A DNA stretch of 64,000 nt from JANWKQ01 sp964624635 (GTDB taxonomy: Bacteria; Bacteroidota; Bacteroidia; CAIKAF01): the NCBI GenBank assembly GCA_964624635.1, contig CAZUXM010000003.1, positions 1 through 64,000 on the forward strand, given 5' to 3'. Positions within the stretch are counted from its first letter, which is position 1. Each line of letters begins with the position of its first letter. Of this stretch, positions 44,967 to 53,986 are shown piece after piece. The notes under the pieces are model-generated. The model saw only the letters and a list, made by a program, of their open reading frames with translations. It was not told the origin of the DNA and did no database searches. Made by a program: the position numbers and the translations under genes.

Positions 44967-45386
44967 TTATTCGTCGAGAAATAATAGATCTTTCTCTTTG
45001 AGTTTATCAATTTCAATTTCACTGGCCAGAAAAACAAACTCTATACCACCTATTCTGTCAGTTATATCCTGCAAGTTAATATCTTCCCCCTGCAATAAAA
45101 ACAAATAATCGATATTCTTTAGCTCTTTCATCAACACTTTAGTCTCAAATCGATTACTTAAAAGCCTATATATACGACCATTTTCCTCGTCATTATACTC
45201 AAAAAAAGGGAAATCGATCACGTGTTCACGATAAGGTACACCTTCATTTGAAAGCCTTACCATATCTATATTGAGTGCTTGATTAATGGCCCAGCATAAA
45301 CGGTAATCTTTTTCGGGACATGAAATCCCAATCAGTTGAAAATCAAAAAAACTGTCGAATGAAATATGTAGTTTTTCGGTCTTCAT
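44967..45386 (-). CDS. IPExxxVDY family protein
   Basis: About 139 residues from the ATG at 45386. The upstream in-frame extension to 45458 looks non-coding. Family features are the FQLIGISCPEKDYRLCWAINQAL segment (split here) and the extreme C-terminal LLFLDE. These proteins occur beside pyruvate kinase in many Bacteroidota. Their function is unknown. Confidence 0.85.
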   Translation of the reverse strand: MKTEKLHISFDSFFDFQLIGISCPEKDYRLCWAINQALNIDMVRLSNEGVPYREHVIDFPFFEYNDEENGRIYRLLSNRFETKVLMKELKNIDYLFLLQGEDINLQDITDRIGGIEFVFLASEIEIDKLKEKDLLFLDE

Positions 45387-45485
45387 GACGGAGCAATCTC
45401 CATACAAAGTACCCAAAAACTTATATAGATAGCAAGAATTTGATGAAAAAATAAACAAGAATTAAGAATCAGGTATCATTAACAC

Positions 45486-46043
45486 CTATTTATTCTCTTC
45501 CTTCCACTCATTATACTTTTTAATAACTTCCAGCAATTGGTCAGGTTTATATTTATTTTTCCAAACCTCATCTGCTAACTCTTCGTAATCATCAATGTAC
45601 TCAACCAGCTGTTTGCTCCAGTGGGGGGATAATTCTATATAGTCTTTATCTCCTTTTTTCTGGATATATGAATAAAATTCAATTTTACCTCCTCCACCTT
45701 CTAAAGGTATTTGCCATTCATATAAAGAAATGTAATTACCTATATAAAGAATTTTAAGGAAATAATGATACTTTTCTCCTTCAGGTTCAAACGAAGTATA
45801 TTCTTTATCTCCATCTCTGAAATAAACAATTTCACTTGCTTTTAATGAATACTTGAGCGTATCGTTTACCTTCACTGATATTTTTGTTTTAATGTCATCA
45901 GACGACATGTATTTTAGTTTACCATAAATAGTATCTCCATTGGTTTTAACTACATAATGTTCATCATCCAGCACTATCTCCTCTGTTTGTGCATAAACCG
46001 AGAATCCTAATGCTAACGCTAAAAGTAGAAGTAATTTTTTCAT
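45486..46043 (-). CDS. Small exported protein, paralogue of the upstream gene
   Basis: 185 residues with a signal peptide (LALALGFSVYAQ) and Gln at +1. The mature part reads HYVVKTNGDTIYGKLKYMSS, then a beta-rich domain and a helical C-terminus. It shares many of these motifs with the gene at 46065-46619, so the two arose by tandem duplication. No known domain is recognised. It is the last gene of a minus-strand run that starts at cysS. Confidence 0.75.
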   Translation of the reverse strand: MKKLLLLLALALGFSVYAQTEEIVLDDEHYVVKTNGDTIYGKLKYMSSDDIKTKISVKVNDTLKYSLKASEIVYFRDGDKEYTSFEPEGEKYHYFLKILYIGNYISLYEWQIPLEGGGGKIEFYSYIQKKGDKDYIELSPHWSKQLVEYIDDYEELADEVWKNKYKPDQLLEVIKKYNEWKEENK

Positions 46044-46064
46044 AGTATTTTTTTCATCGACTTA

Positions 46065-46619
46065 TTAATTCTTTGCTTTCCAATCGTTATAATGCCTTAC
46101 TACATCACCCAATTGTTCCATTTTATACTTATTGTTTTTTAAAATATCGTCTGACATTTGTTTATTATCTCCTATAAATTGAACAATGTGTTTTTGCCAA
46201 TGCGATTCCAAACGAATAAATGATTTATCATCTTCAACACGCAAGTACACTATAAATTCAATTTTACCATCGTTATAATCAGCAGGAGTCTGCCATTCAT
46301 AGATTGACAAATATTTCCCCTCTTCCCAAATTTTGATCAGAAAATATTCTTCCATATCGGGTTGAAATGTTTTGAAATATTTCTCTCCGTCCCTCATGAA
46401 CTTAATCTCTTCTGTTTTTAGATTATACTTCAACGTATCATTTACTTTTACGTTTACTTTAGTCTTAATATCATCAGAAGAGGTGTATTTAAGTTTTCCG
46501 TAAATAGTATCTCCATTGGTTTTTACTACATAGTGCTGAGGGTCTCCGTAGCTGGTTATCTGTGAATAACCAAGATGCCCTACAATCGCTACTATTAATG
46601 CAAGTACTAGTTTCTTCAT
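46065..46619 (-). CDS. Small exported protein, paralogue of the downstream gene
   Basis: 184 residues, signal peptide ending HLGYSQ with Gln at +1. Shared segments with its neighbour include VVKTNGDTIYGKLKY, SSDDIKTK and VKVNDTLKY. It lies nine bases after the M28-type peptidase and 21 bases before its paralogue. The function is unknown; periplasmic or surface location is inferred from the signal peptide. Confidence 0.75.
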   Translation of the reverse strand: MKKLVLALIVAIVGHLGYSQITSYGDPQHYVVKTNGDTIYGKLKYTSSDDIKTKVNVKVNDTLKYNLKTEEIKFMRDGEKYFKTFQPDMEEYFLIKIWEEGKYLSIYEWQTPADYNDGKIEFIVYLRVEDDKSFIRLESHWQKHIVQFIGDNKQMSDDILKNNKYKMEQLGDVVRHYNDWKAKN

Positions 46620-46628
46620 AGCCTATAT

Positions 46629-47639
46629 TTATTGTTCAGTATATATTACGTTTAATAATGTTTGTCCAACTGCTTTTAATACTCCTTTATCAATTACATC
46701 CATATTATCTCCCGGTGTATGCCAATGTGTTCCAAACCCTCCTCTTCTATCATCATAATTAATGATATCAATAGTAGGAATTTTTGCCAAAGTATTGATA
46801 AATAAATGGTCGTCAGTTACCGGATTTTGTGTAGCTGTATTTACAAAATACATACCATATCCTCCGGATGCTGCGGCATTCCATACCTTATCCACTACTG
46901 ATGGGGCATATTGCATACTATAACCTTCTTTTAAAAAGTTGGCTCCTTTGGCACCTACCATATCCAATAGTATGCCATACTTTGCAGAATAACCCGGAAC
47001 AGGGATATTCTTGGCCCAATATTGAGAGCCTAAACACCAGGATTCCGGCTTGCCATTTTCACTCTGATCGCCTTGATCCTCAGCATCCAGCAACACTATA
47101 TCAACCCCAATGGCGGGCTTAGTTAATTGTAATTGACGGGCTACTTCTATTAATATACCTACCCCACTGGCTCCATCATCAGCTCCCGGAACCTTTTGTG
47201 ATTTTGTGTTGGCATTCCTGTCAGCAGTATAACGGGTATCCCAATGTGCAAACAATACTATACGGTTTGGATTTTTTTCGTTGATTCTTCCCATGATGTT
47301 TTTTATACTCAACTTACCTAAAGTAGGAGAATTTACCTGAGCTGTTTGAACAATCACATCGTTACAGTACTTTTTAAGCATGGAGGTAAGATACTCTCCA
47401 CAAGCTTTATGTTCTTTTGAATTAGGAACCCTAGGTCCAAACTCCATTTGTTTGTTGATAAACACATAAGCGCTATCCGCATTAAATCCGGCTGCCGAAC
47501 TGTTCACATTCTGATTTGTATCAACAGGGGTATTTACCTTATCGGTATCTACATCCGGGGTTTTACCTCCCGGATCTTTTTTTCCACAGGCTATCAATAA
47601 AATACCTGATAAAAATACGGTTATAGTAAATTTCTTCAT
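46629..47639 (-). CDS. M28-family lipoprotein, glutaminyl-peptide cyclotransferase-like
   Basis: The signal sequence ends in a lipobox (LLIACGKK), so this is a predicted lipoprotein. The zinc-binding set matches glutaminyl cyclases: HWDTR, GADDGASG, LLDAEDQGD, TDDHLF and GTHWHTPGDNMD. Glutaminyl cyclases convert N-terminal Gln of exported proteins to pyroglutamate, which fits the many Q+1 exported proteins in this window. A simple M28 aminopeptidase is the alternative. The gene follows cysS by 13 bases. Confidence 0.82.
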   Translation of the reverse strand: MKKFTITVFLSGILLIACGKKDPGGKTPDVDTDKVNTPVDTNQNVNSSAAGFNADSAYVFINKQMEFGPRVPNSKEHKACGEYLTSMLKKYCNDVIVQTAQVNSPTLGKLSIKNIMGRINEKNPNRIVLFAHWDTRYTADRNANTKSQKVPGADDGASGVGILIEVARQLQLTKPAIGVDIVLLDAEDQGDQSENGKPESWCLGSQYWAKNIPVPGYSAKYGILLDMVGAKGANFLKEGYSMQYAPSVVDKVWNAAASGGYGMYFVNTATQNPVTDDHLFINTLAKIPTIDIINYDDRRGGFGTHWHTPGDNMDVIDKGVLKAVGQTLLNVIYTEQ

Positions 47640-47652
47640 CTGCGCTAATCTA

Positions 47653-49131
47653 TTAGTTTAAATAGTCCCAGGAACTTCCTTCTTTATTATCCTTTACAAC
47701 AATTTTCAATTCACTTAATCTATCTCTGATTAAATCACTGGTAGCAAAATCTTTTTTAGCACGTGCATTCATTCTCATTTCCAACACCATATTCATCAAT
47801 CCATCTACCGTATTATATTCACCATTTGACGATGACGACTCCATCTCCAACCCAAGCACATCAGTCATGAAACACTTAAATGTATCTTTTATTATTTCAA
47901 TATCTGAACCAGTTAATTGAATATTACCTTCTTTTGCACCATTAATCATATTGGCTCCTTCAAAGAGCTTAGCAATCAACACAGGGCAATTAAAATCATC
48001 ATTCATTGCATCATAACAGCTTTGCTTCCATTCATTTACGCTTGCTGTACTATTGCTGGCTGCTTTTAAACCGGGAATTTCTTTTAATGCAGTTTGAATT
48101 CTTTTTAATCCTTTTTCAGCAGCCTGTAAAGCATCCATACTTAAATCAAGGGTGCTTCCATAATGAGCCTGCAAAAAGAAAAATCGAATCGCTGATGTTG
48201 AATATGCCTTATCCATTAATGAATGATTTCCTGAAAGCAAATCTCCGGGTAATAAAAAATTACCATCACTTTTACTCATCTTTTTACCGTTGAGTGTAAG
48301 CATATTTCCGTGTAACCAATATTTTACCGGCGTATCATGTAAATGAGCTGCACAGTTTTGGGCTATTTCACATTCATGATGAGGAAATTTAAGATCCATT
48401 CCTCCCCCATGTATATCAAATTGTAAACCCAGATATTTACTACTCATTACGCTGCACTCAATGTGCCAGCCCGGAAACCCCTCACCCCAAGGACTGTTCC
48501 AACGCATAATATGCTCAGGTTGCGCTTTTTTCCATAAGGCAAAATCTAACCCATTTCGTTTTTCATCCTGACCGTCAAGATCTCTGGTTCCACTTAATAA
48601 TTCATCAATATTACGTCCACTTAAAATCCCATAAGGGAACTTCTCATTATACTTTTTTACATCAAAATATACTGACCCATTGGATACATATGCAAATCCA
48701 TTATCAATAATTTTTTGAGTCATTTCAATTTGTTCAATGATATGACCGGTAGCTGTAGGTTCTATAGAAGGGGGAATCAAATTAAACAATCTCACTACAT
48801 CATGAAAACCATTGGTATATTTTTGAACAATTTCCATAGGTTCCAATTGTTCAAGTCGGGCACGTTTAGCTATTTTATCCTCACCGGCATCAGCATCATC
48901 CACCAGGTGACCTACATCAGTAATATTTCGTACATACCTTACTTTATAACCGATATGTGTAAGATATCTGTATACAATATCAAATGATAAAAAGGTTCTG
49001 AGGTTACCTAAATGTACATCATTGTAAACAGTAGGTCCGCATACATATAACCCTACAAAAGGTGGATTTAATGGTTCAAATTTTTCCTTTTTTCTGGTAA
49101 GTGAATTATTAATGTATAGTTCCTGATTCAT
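47653..49131 (-). CDS. cysS: Cysteinyl-tRNA synthetase
   Basis: Class I synthetase of 492 residues. Zinc ligand C31 lies in YVCGPTVYND, HLGN is at 40-43 and the KMSKS loop at 284-288 (GKKMSKSDGN). GWHIECSVMS and FPHHECEIAQ are typical zinc-site segments. A C-terminal helical DALR-like region follows. It heads the run cysS, glutaminyl cyclase-like and the two paralogues. Confidence 0.96.
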   Translation of the reverse strand: MNQELYINNSLTRKKEKFEPLNPPFVGLYVCGPTVYNDVHLGNLRTFLSFDIVYRYLTHIGYKVRYVRNITDVGHLVDDADAGEDKIAKRARLEQLEPMEIVQKYTNGFHDVVRLFNLIPPSIEPTATGHIIEQIEMTQKIIDNGFAYVSNGSVYFDVKKYNEKFPYGILSGRNIDELLSGTRDLDGQDEKRNGLDFALWKKAQPEHIMRWNSPWGEGFPGWHIECSVMSSKYLGLQFDIHGGGMDLKFPHHECEIAQNCAAHLHDTPVKYWLHGNMLTLNGKKMSKSDGNFLLPGDLLSGNHSLMDKAYSTSAIRFFFLQAHYGSTLDLSMDALQAAEKGLKRIQTALKEIPGLKAASNSTASVNEWKQSCYDAMNDDFNCPVLIAKLFEGANMINGAKEGNIQLTGSDIEIIKDTFKCFMTDVLGLEMESSSSNGEYNTVDGLMNMVLEMRMNARAKKDFATSDLIRDRLSELKIVVKDNKEGSSWDYLN

Positions 49132-49257
49132 ACTTTGCGAATATAGTAAATTGGAAACAGCTTTTAAGCGAAGGGGTTAGGTTAAAAATTCTATTCATAT
49201 TTTTTTTGACAAAGAGGAATGTTCTATAGCCTTTACAAGAAGTATTTTCTAATAAAA

Positions 49258-49279
49258 AAACCACCTTTGCAGGTGGTTT
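49258..49279 (-). terminator. Terminator of the 24-aa peptide gene
   Basis: CCACCT-ttgc-AGGTGG with flanking A/T pairs, followed on the minus strand by TTTTTTTATT. It starts about 18 bases after the stop of the small ORF. Confidence 0.85.
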
Positions 49280-49296
49280 AATCTTTTTCTCTTGAT

Positions 49297-49371
49297 TTAG
49301 GCTAAAAGGTTTGCAATTACACCTATGATGGCCAATACGACCAATAAAGGCAATAGAAGTTTATCCTTCAT
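49297..49371 (-). CDS. Very small single-helix membrane peptide (24 aa)
   Basis: ATG at 49371 to TAA at 49297. After MKDK the peptide is almost wholly hydrophobic (LLLPLLVVLAIIGV, then IANLLA), enough for one membrane helix. It has its own promoter with both boxes at correct spacing and an intrinsic terminator, so the unit is a complete mini-gene. I do not recognise a family. It could be a small regulatory membrane protein or a type I toxin-like peptide. Confidence 0.65.
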   Translation of the reverse strand: MKDKLLLPLLVVLAIIGVIANLLA

Positions 49372-49386
49372 GTCCTAAATTTTACA

Positions 49387-49419
49387 CAAATATATAGTAG
49401 AGAAGTATTGTGCTCCAAA
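49387..49419 (-). promoter_or_regulatory. Complete Bacteroidota promoter of the 24-aa peptide gene
   Basis: On the minus strand, TTTG (49416-49419) and TATATTTG (49387-49394) are separated by 21 bases, the expected -33/-7 layout. The predicted transcript start lies about ten bases before the ATG. Confidence 0.75.
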
Positions 49420-49455
49420 TAGTACTGAACAGTTTTATATTTATTTAATGGAAAT

Positions 49456-49483
49456 AAAAAAGGCGGATAAAATATCCGCCTTT
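49456..49483 (-). terminator. Terminator of the gliding-motility-type surface protein gene
   Basis: GGCGGATA (49462-49469) pairs with TATCCGCC (49473-49480), with A/T extension. On the minus strand it is followed by TTTTTTATTT. It lies 20 bases after the stop at 49504. Confidence 0.88.
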
Positions 49484-49503
49484 ATATAAAACCTAAGTTA
49501 ATA

Positions 49504-51996
49504 TTATCGTATCAGATTGATATGACCTGAATAATTAAATTCTTTTCCTTTTTCATTTACAAAATACACTCTGTAAACATAAACATCTTGAGGGCAATCA
49601 GTAGCTGTACCTTCAAAGGTACCGTCCCATGGTTTGTTGGCATCTGTGCTTTGATATACGGACATCCCCCATTTGTCGAAAATTTCTACATCAATAGAAG
49701 TTGCACCTGTAAGAAGATTACGTCCAATAGGGAACCACACGTCATTTAATCCATCCAGATTGGGTGTAAAGCTGTTAGGCAACCATATTTCACTTACATC
49801 TTCAACTACTACTGGGCTGCTAACTGTATCCAAACATCCATGTATGGTGCTTACTATCAAAGTAATCATAAATGTATCAGCAGTAATAAATTCATACTCA
49901 GGGTTCATGGCATTAATCATTGCTAATCCATCCATATCCCATAAAGAACTCACCACATCAGCAGTAGAAGTATTGGTAAATAATATTAAAGCATCTCCTA
50001 CGGTAGCAGGGTTAGGAGTGGCATAAAAGCCTGCTGTTGGTACACTATATGAATGCAAATAATCAACCATCGTTAATGTATCTGTACATCCCATATCAGA
50101 AGTAGCTACAAGTGTTACATCAAAATCCCCAATTCCTGGGAATGTAAAGGATGGATTTTGTTGTGTACTTGCTCCATTACTTTCTACAGTCCAGTTCCAA
50201 CCAACTACACTACCAGATGTAATGTTTGAATTATCCTGAAGATTAACTGACAGTGGTTGACATGAACTGGTCACAGGTGCACTAAATGCAGCTACCGGAT
50301 TTGGATACACTAATACTTGTACAAATGCTGTATCTCTACAACCATTAGCATCTGTACCAATTACTTGATAATTAGTAGTTGCATTGGGTGTTGCTACCGG
50401 ATTAAAAATATTGGTAGCATTTAATCCTGCAGCAGGTGACCACTGATAATTGACAGCACCATTAGCGGTTAATTGATCAGAGAAGCTAAAACAAACTCCG
50501 GGTGTTGCTGCATTGGCAGTTACTGTTGGGTTATTAAAGAAGTTAACTGTATTTACAATGGAGTCCACACAACCATTCGCATCAGTAACTACAATGGTAT
50601 AAGCTGTGGTAGTGGTAGGTGAGGCTGTGGTAGTAGCGGTGTTTGTAGAAGATAACCCTGTAGCTGGAGTCCACATATAATTGGTACCTCCACCGGCTGT
50701 CATTACTACTGAAGAACCTTCACAAATTTGTGGATTAACAGGATTTACAGTAGGTATAGGTAAAGGGTTTACGTTTACACTTACAGTAGCTGTAGCAGTA
50801 CATCCACCATTACTTGCCGAAACTGTATAAGTGGTGGTAGTGGTTGGTGTTGCAATAGATGTATCGGCTAATGGAGTAGTTAATGTTGCACTTGGTGCCC
50901 ATGAATAAGTTACTCCTGGTAAAATAGAATTCGCAAAAATGGTAGCAGACTCTCCAAAACAAATCGTTTGATTAGGAGAAGTAGTAATAGGTAAAGATCC
51001 CATACCTACCTGAACGGTGTCTCTATAATACAATACAGTTGTACAAGTTGAATATGGAATAGATACTACATAATTAGTTGTAGTAGCCGGCGATACATTA
51101 ACACTTGCTCCTGTACCAATGGTTGCTCCGCCTGCAATAGACCATGAAATTGAGCCTGCTGCCGGAGGAGTATTGGGCATATAAATTGGTGAAAAAGGTA
51201 TTACTGATATATTGTAATTAGTAGGGCTTGTTGGAGTCCATCTTCTTCCTTCCGGACCTGCTGCGCTAGGGGGTGTAGTAAAACCTGCAGTGTTAATATA
51301 CCATGGAGCATTTAATCCGTTTCTACCAGGAACAATATGAGCAAAGGTTCCCGGATTATTTTCAGTTCCATGAATTCCACGTCCGTTATTCCAGGTACAA
51401 GCCTGATATTGGAATACATGTGTTTCAATAATATTAGATGTTTCTTTTAAATGGATTTGAGTACCAAAACATACACTGGCAGGGCAACCGAAACCGGCTA
51501 ATCCTAAATACTCTACTATAAAAGTTCTGTTAGGAGCAACACCAATAGTCTTATATCTGATTACATCTGTTCCTAAAGTGGCAGGATTGATATCCCAATA
51601 TGGACCACCAATATAGTTGTTAGGATCCGTTGCTCCGTTGGGAGCATTAAAACCTATTGACCATGGAGAATACCCCCCCGGGGTTCCTGAAAATGTAATA
51701 TATCCATTACTTGAAACTAAACATTGAGTATAGTTATTCCCGTAATAATTAAATGTAAAGCCAAGCGGAATCCATGTGGATGATAAACAATCATCACAAC
51801 CCATAATGTTTGGAATATTGGTTGGTGCTGGGGCTGTTGGCCCAAAAGCATAATATAAAGAGGCAGTTAAGGTTACATTTTGGCCTGGGCATAATGAAGT
51901 ATCGGCCCCGGCAGATATCACTTGTGCTTTAAGGCTTAAAGATCCCCCTAAAACCAAACCTGCTACTAAAAATATGGGTAAAAGTCTTGTCTTCAC
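49504..51996 (-). CDS. Large secreted protein with Ig/PKD-like repeats and a type B (gliding-motility) T9SS C-terminal domain
   Basis: 830 residues from a GTG start. The signal peptide ends SLSLKAQ with Gln at +1. A first domain of about 250 residues (FNYYGNNYTQCLVSSNGYI split here) is followed by several repeats of the type TTTTTYTVSASNGGCTATATV and a PKD-like domain at about 570-730. The C-terminus (LPNSFTPNLDGLNDVW, FDKWGMSVYQS, SGHINLIR) is the type B sorting domain also called gliding-motility C-terminal. It should be displayed on the cell surface by T9SS. Confidence 0.88.
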   Translation of the reverse strand: MKTRLLPIFLVAGLVLGGSLSLKAQVISAGADTSLCPGQNVTLTASLYYAFGPTAPAPTNIPNIMGCDDCLSSTWIPLGFTFNYYGNNYTQCLVSSNGYITFSGTPGGYSPWSIGFNAPNGATDPNNYIGGPYWDINPATLGTDVIRYKTIGVAPNRTFIVEYLGLAGFGCPASVCFGTQIHLKETSNIIETHVFQYQACTWNNGRGIHGTENNPGTFAHIVPGRNGLNAPWYINTAGFTTPPSAAGPEGRRWTPTSPTNYNISVIPFSPIYMPNTPPAAGSISWSIAGGATIGTGASVNVSPATTTNYVVSIPYSTCTTVLYYRDTVQVGMGSLPITTSPNQTICFGESATIFANSILPGVTYSWAPSATLTTPLADTSIATPTTTTTYTVSASNGGCTATATVSVNVNPLPIPTVNPVNPQICEGSSVVMTAGGGTNYMWTPATGLSSTNTATTTASPTTTTAYTIVVTDANGCVDSIVNTVNFFNNPTVTANAATPGVCFSFSDQLTANGAVNYQWSPAAGLNATNIFNPVATPNATTNYQVIGTDANGCRDTAFVQVLVYPNPVAAFSAPVTSSCQPLSVNLQDNSNITSGSVVGWNWTVESNGASTQQNPSFTFPGIGDFDVTLVATSDMGCTDTLTMVDYLHSYSVPTAGFYATPNPATVGDALILFTNTSTADVVSSLWDMDGLAMINAMNPEYEFITADTFMITLIVSTIHGCLDTVSSPVVVEDVSEIWLPNSFTPNLDGLNDVWFPIGRNLLTGATSIDVEIFDKWGMSVYQSTDANKPWDGTFEGTATDCPQDVYVYRVYFVNEKGKEFNYSGHINLIR

Positions 51997-52023
51997 AATT
52001 TCAAAATATTAAATGAATAACTA

Positions 52024-52031
52024 CAAAAGTA
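52024..52031 (-). promoter_or_regulatory. -7 element TACTTTTG for the gene at 51996
   Basis: Exact TAnnTTTG match on the minus strand about 27 bases before the GTG start. The -33 box is not clear. Confidence 0.5.
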
Positions 52032-52248
52032 TAACAAAAAAATGGTGTTTAATAAAACATTTGATGTAAAAACACGTATGAACGTTGCATGCATTTTATG
52101 CTAAAGTTAGGTCAACCGCACTTTCAACACCTAAACTTTTTAGATTTAAGGGTCTAAATCCCCTATATTCAATCATATAATCATCTTTATTTTTCGATTG
52201 TTTTCTTTTATGACAGTTATCTTAAATCATCTATATCTCAGAGCATCA

Positions 52249-52281
52249 TTGTTATGCGTGAAGATAAATAATGTACATTTG
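52249..52281 (+). promoter_or_regulatory. Promoter of the delta-60 repeat protein
   Basis: TTG (52249-52251) and TACATTTG (52274-52281) are 22 bases apart. The position makes the TTG at 52288 an unlikely start codon and supports the GTG at 52312. The rest of the spacer 51997-52248 shows no gene. Confidence 0.65.
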
Positions 52282-52311
52282 TAACTATTGTTTAATTTAA
52301 AGAATACTAGT

Positions 52312-53847
52312 GTGAAAAGGTTTATTGTATTATTTTTTATTTCAGGGCTTTGTTTTGGTCAAACAGGAGTATTAGATCTTGGTTTTGATTTGGATGGTAA
52401 AGTAACCACTTCGTTGGGAACCGCCGGTAATACCATATTTGATATGGCTATACAAACTGACGGAAAAATTATTGTGGTAGGAAATGCCTTTAATGGGTCT
52501 AACGATGATATTGCATTAGCAAGATACAATACAGATGGAAGTTTGGACCTGAGTTTTAATTCTACAGGTACAAAAATGATTGACCTTGGGTTTGGTCATG
52601 ATGCCGGAAGAGGAATTGTTCTACAGTCTGATGGCAAAATAGTGATTGCTGGAGAAGGATATAATGGAACCAATAATGATTTTTGTGTGATTAGATTAAA
52701 TTCTAATGGAACTTTTGATAATTCATTTGATACGGATGGGATTGTAACTACAGACTTTGACAACTTCTCTGATATTGCTTATGACATTGGGTTATTATCA
52801 GATGGCAAAATTGTAGTTGGGGGTGCCGTATATATGGATACAGTTTACAACTTTGGAATTGCCCGTTACAATACCAATGGATCATTAGACAATACTTTTA
52901 GCACTGATGGAAAAGCCAATATTTTGATGAATCTTTCTTCACAAGCGTATGCTCTAGCCGTTCAATCGGATGATAAAGTACTACTGGCAGGACCCTCTTT
53001 AGAGCCTGACTTTTATAATGCTTTTGCAGTAGTTCGTTTTAATACAGATGGAAGCTTTGACAATAGTTTTGATACTGATGGGATTGTTATCACTTCTGTT
53101 ACACCATACAGTGATGAAGCTAAAGGAATGGCTATTCAACCTGACGGGAAAATTGTAGTGGTTGGAGGTGTAACTCCTACCGGACCCATACGTTTTGGTG
53201 TTGTAAGATATAACACTAATGGTAGTTTAGATAATACATGGAACGGTACAGGTATTGTAAATACTGCTGTAGGAAGCACCTGGGACGAAGGGAGATCTGT
53301 ACTTATTCAACCTGACGGAAAAGTATTAGTTGGTGGCATTGCCACTATGGGAACTCCACGTTTTGCTATGGTGTTATATAACTCTGATGGTTCCTTGTTT
53401 ACCGGCTTTGATACGGATGGTAAACTAACTACCACTATCGGTACAGCATCAGGAATCAATGCACTTTGTTATACTGCTGATTCAAAAATAATGGCTGCAG
53501 GGTATGCCAATACGGATGGAGCTTTTGACTTTGCAGTAGCCCGTTACGGACCCTCATCAGGTACAAAAGGGGTTGAAGATGAAGACATCAATAGTATCCA
53601 TGTATATCCAAATCCATTTGATCAAAATATAACGGTAAAATATACTTTAACTCAGCCTAAAAAAATAAATATTGAACTGGTGGATGCCAATGGAAAAGTG
53701 GTTTCGGTATTATTATCCAACCAATTGCAGGAAGCTGCCGATTATACTCAAAATGTTATAGTTCCAACATCACTTCCGTCAGGAAATTATTTTGTGGTGC
53801 TTTCTTCTCAGGATGGAAGTAAGACAATTAAAGTGATTAAGAAGTAA
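52312..53847 (+). CDS. Secreted delta-60 repeat protein with a type A T9SS sorting domain
   Basis: The GTG at 52312 gives KRFIVLFFISGLCFGQ, a signal peptide with Gln at +1. About seven repeats of roughly 55-60 residues follow, each with a core like QSDGKIVIAGEGYNG and a LARYNTDGSLD-type strand. The delta-60 repeat probably forms a beta-propeller. The end (IHVYPNPFDQNITVKYTL to KTIKVIKK) is a type A sorting domain. It is probably surface-attached; the function is unknown. Confidence 0.88.
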   Translation: MKRFIVLFFISGLCFGQTGVLDLGFDLDGKVTTSLGTAGNTIFDMAIQTDGKIIVVGNAFNGSNDDIALARYNTDGSLDLSFNSTGTKMIDLGFGHDAGRGIVLQSDGKIVIAGEGYNGTNNDFCVIRLNSNGTFDNSFDTDGIVTTDFDNFSDIAYDIGLLSDGKIVVGGAVYMDTVYNFGIARYNTNGSLDNTFSTDGKANILMNLSSQAYALAVQSDDKVLLAGPSLEPDFYNAFAVVRFNTDGSFDNSFDTDGIVITSVTPYSDEAKGMAIQPDGKIVVVGGVTPTGPIRFGVVRYNTNGSLDNTWNGTGIVNTAVGSTWDEGRSVLIQPDGKVLVGGIATMGTPRFAMVLYNSDGSLFTGFDTDGKLTTTIGTASGINALCYTADSKIMAAGYANTDGAFDFAVARYGPSSGTKGVEDEDINSIHVYPNPFDQNITVKYTLTQPKKINIELVDANGKVVSVLLSNQLQEAADYTQNVIVPTSLPSGNYFVVLSSQDGSKTIKVIKK

Positions 53848-53871
53848 TTGGATTTATCAACTACCTCAAAT

Positions 53872-53900
53872 AAAAAAGCCTCTCAAATTTGAGAGGCCTC
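53872..53900. terminator. Perfect palindromic hairpin after the delta-60 gene
   Basis: GCCTCTCAAA/TTTGAGAGGC (53878-53897) is a perfect 20-base palindrome, preceded by six A. It serves as a terminator, with the T-run on the minus strand, so it may stop transcription in both directions. Confidence 0.65.
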
Positions 53901-53986
53901 TATTCCTAGAACAATTATCGAATAATAAATTGATTTCCGCATAATGAAATGTACTAAAGTTTACTCATTGGTACAATAACAATAGT

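Noticed and set aside
49504..51996. Repeat array or CRISPR-like pattern in the ACT/GTA-rich part of the surface-protein gene
   Set aside because: The pattern comes from Thr/Val-rich Ig-like repeats in one continuous coding frame; there are no equal-length repeats with unique spacers.
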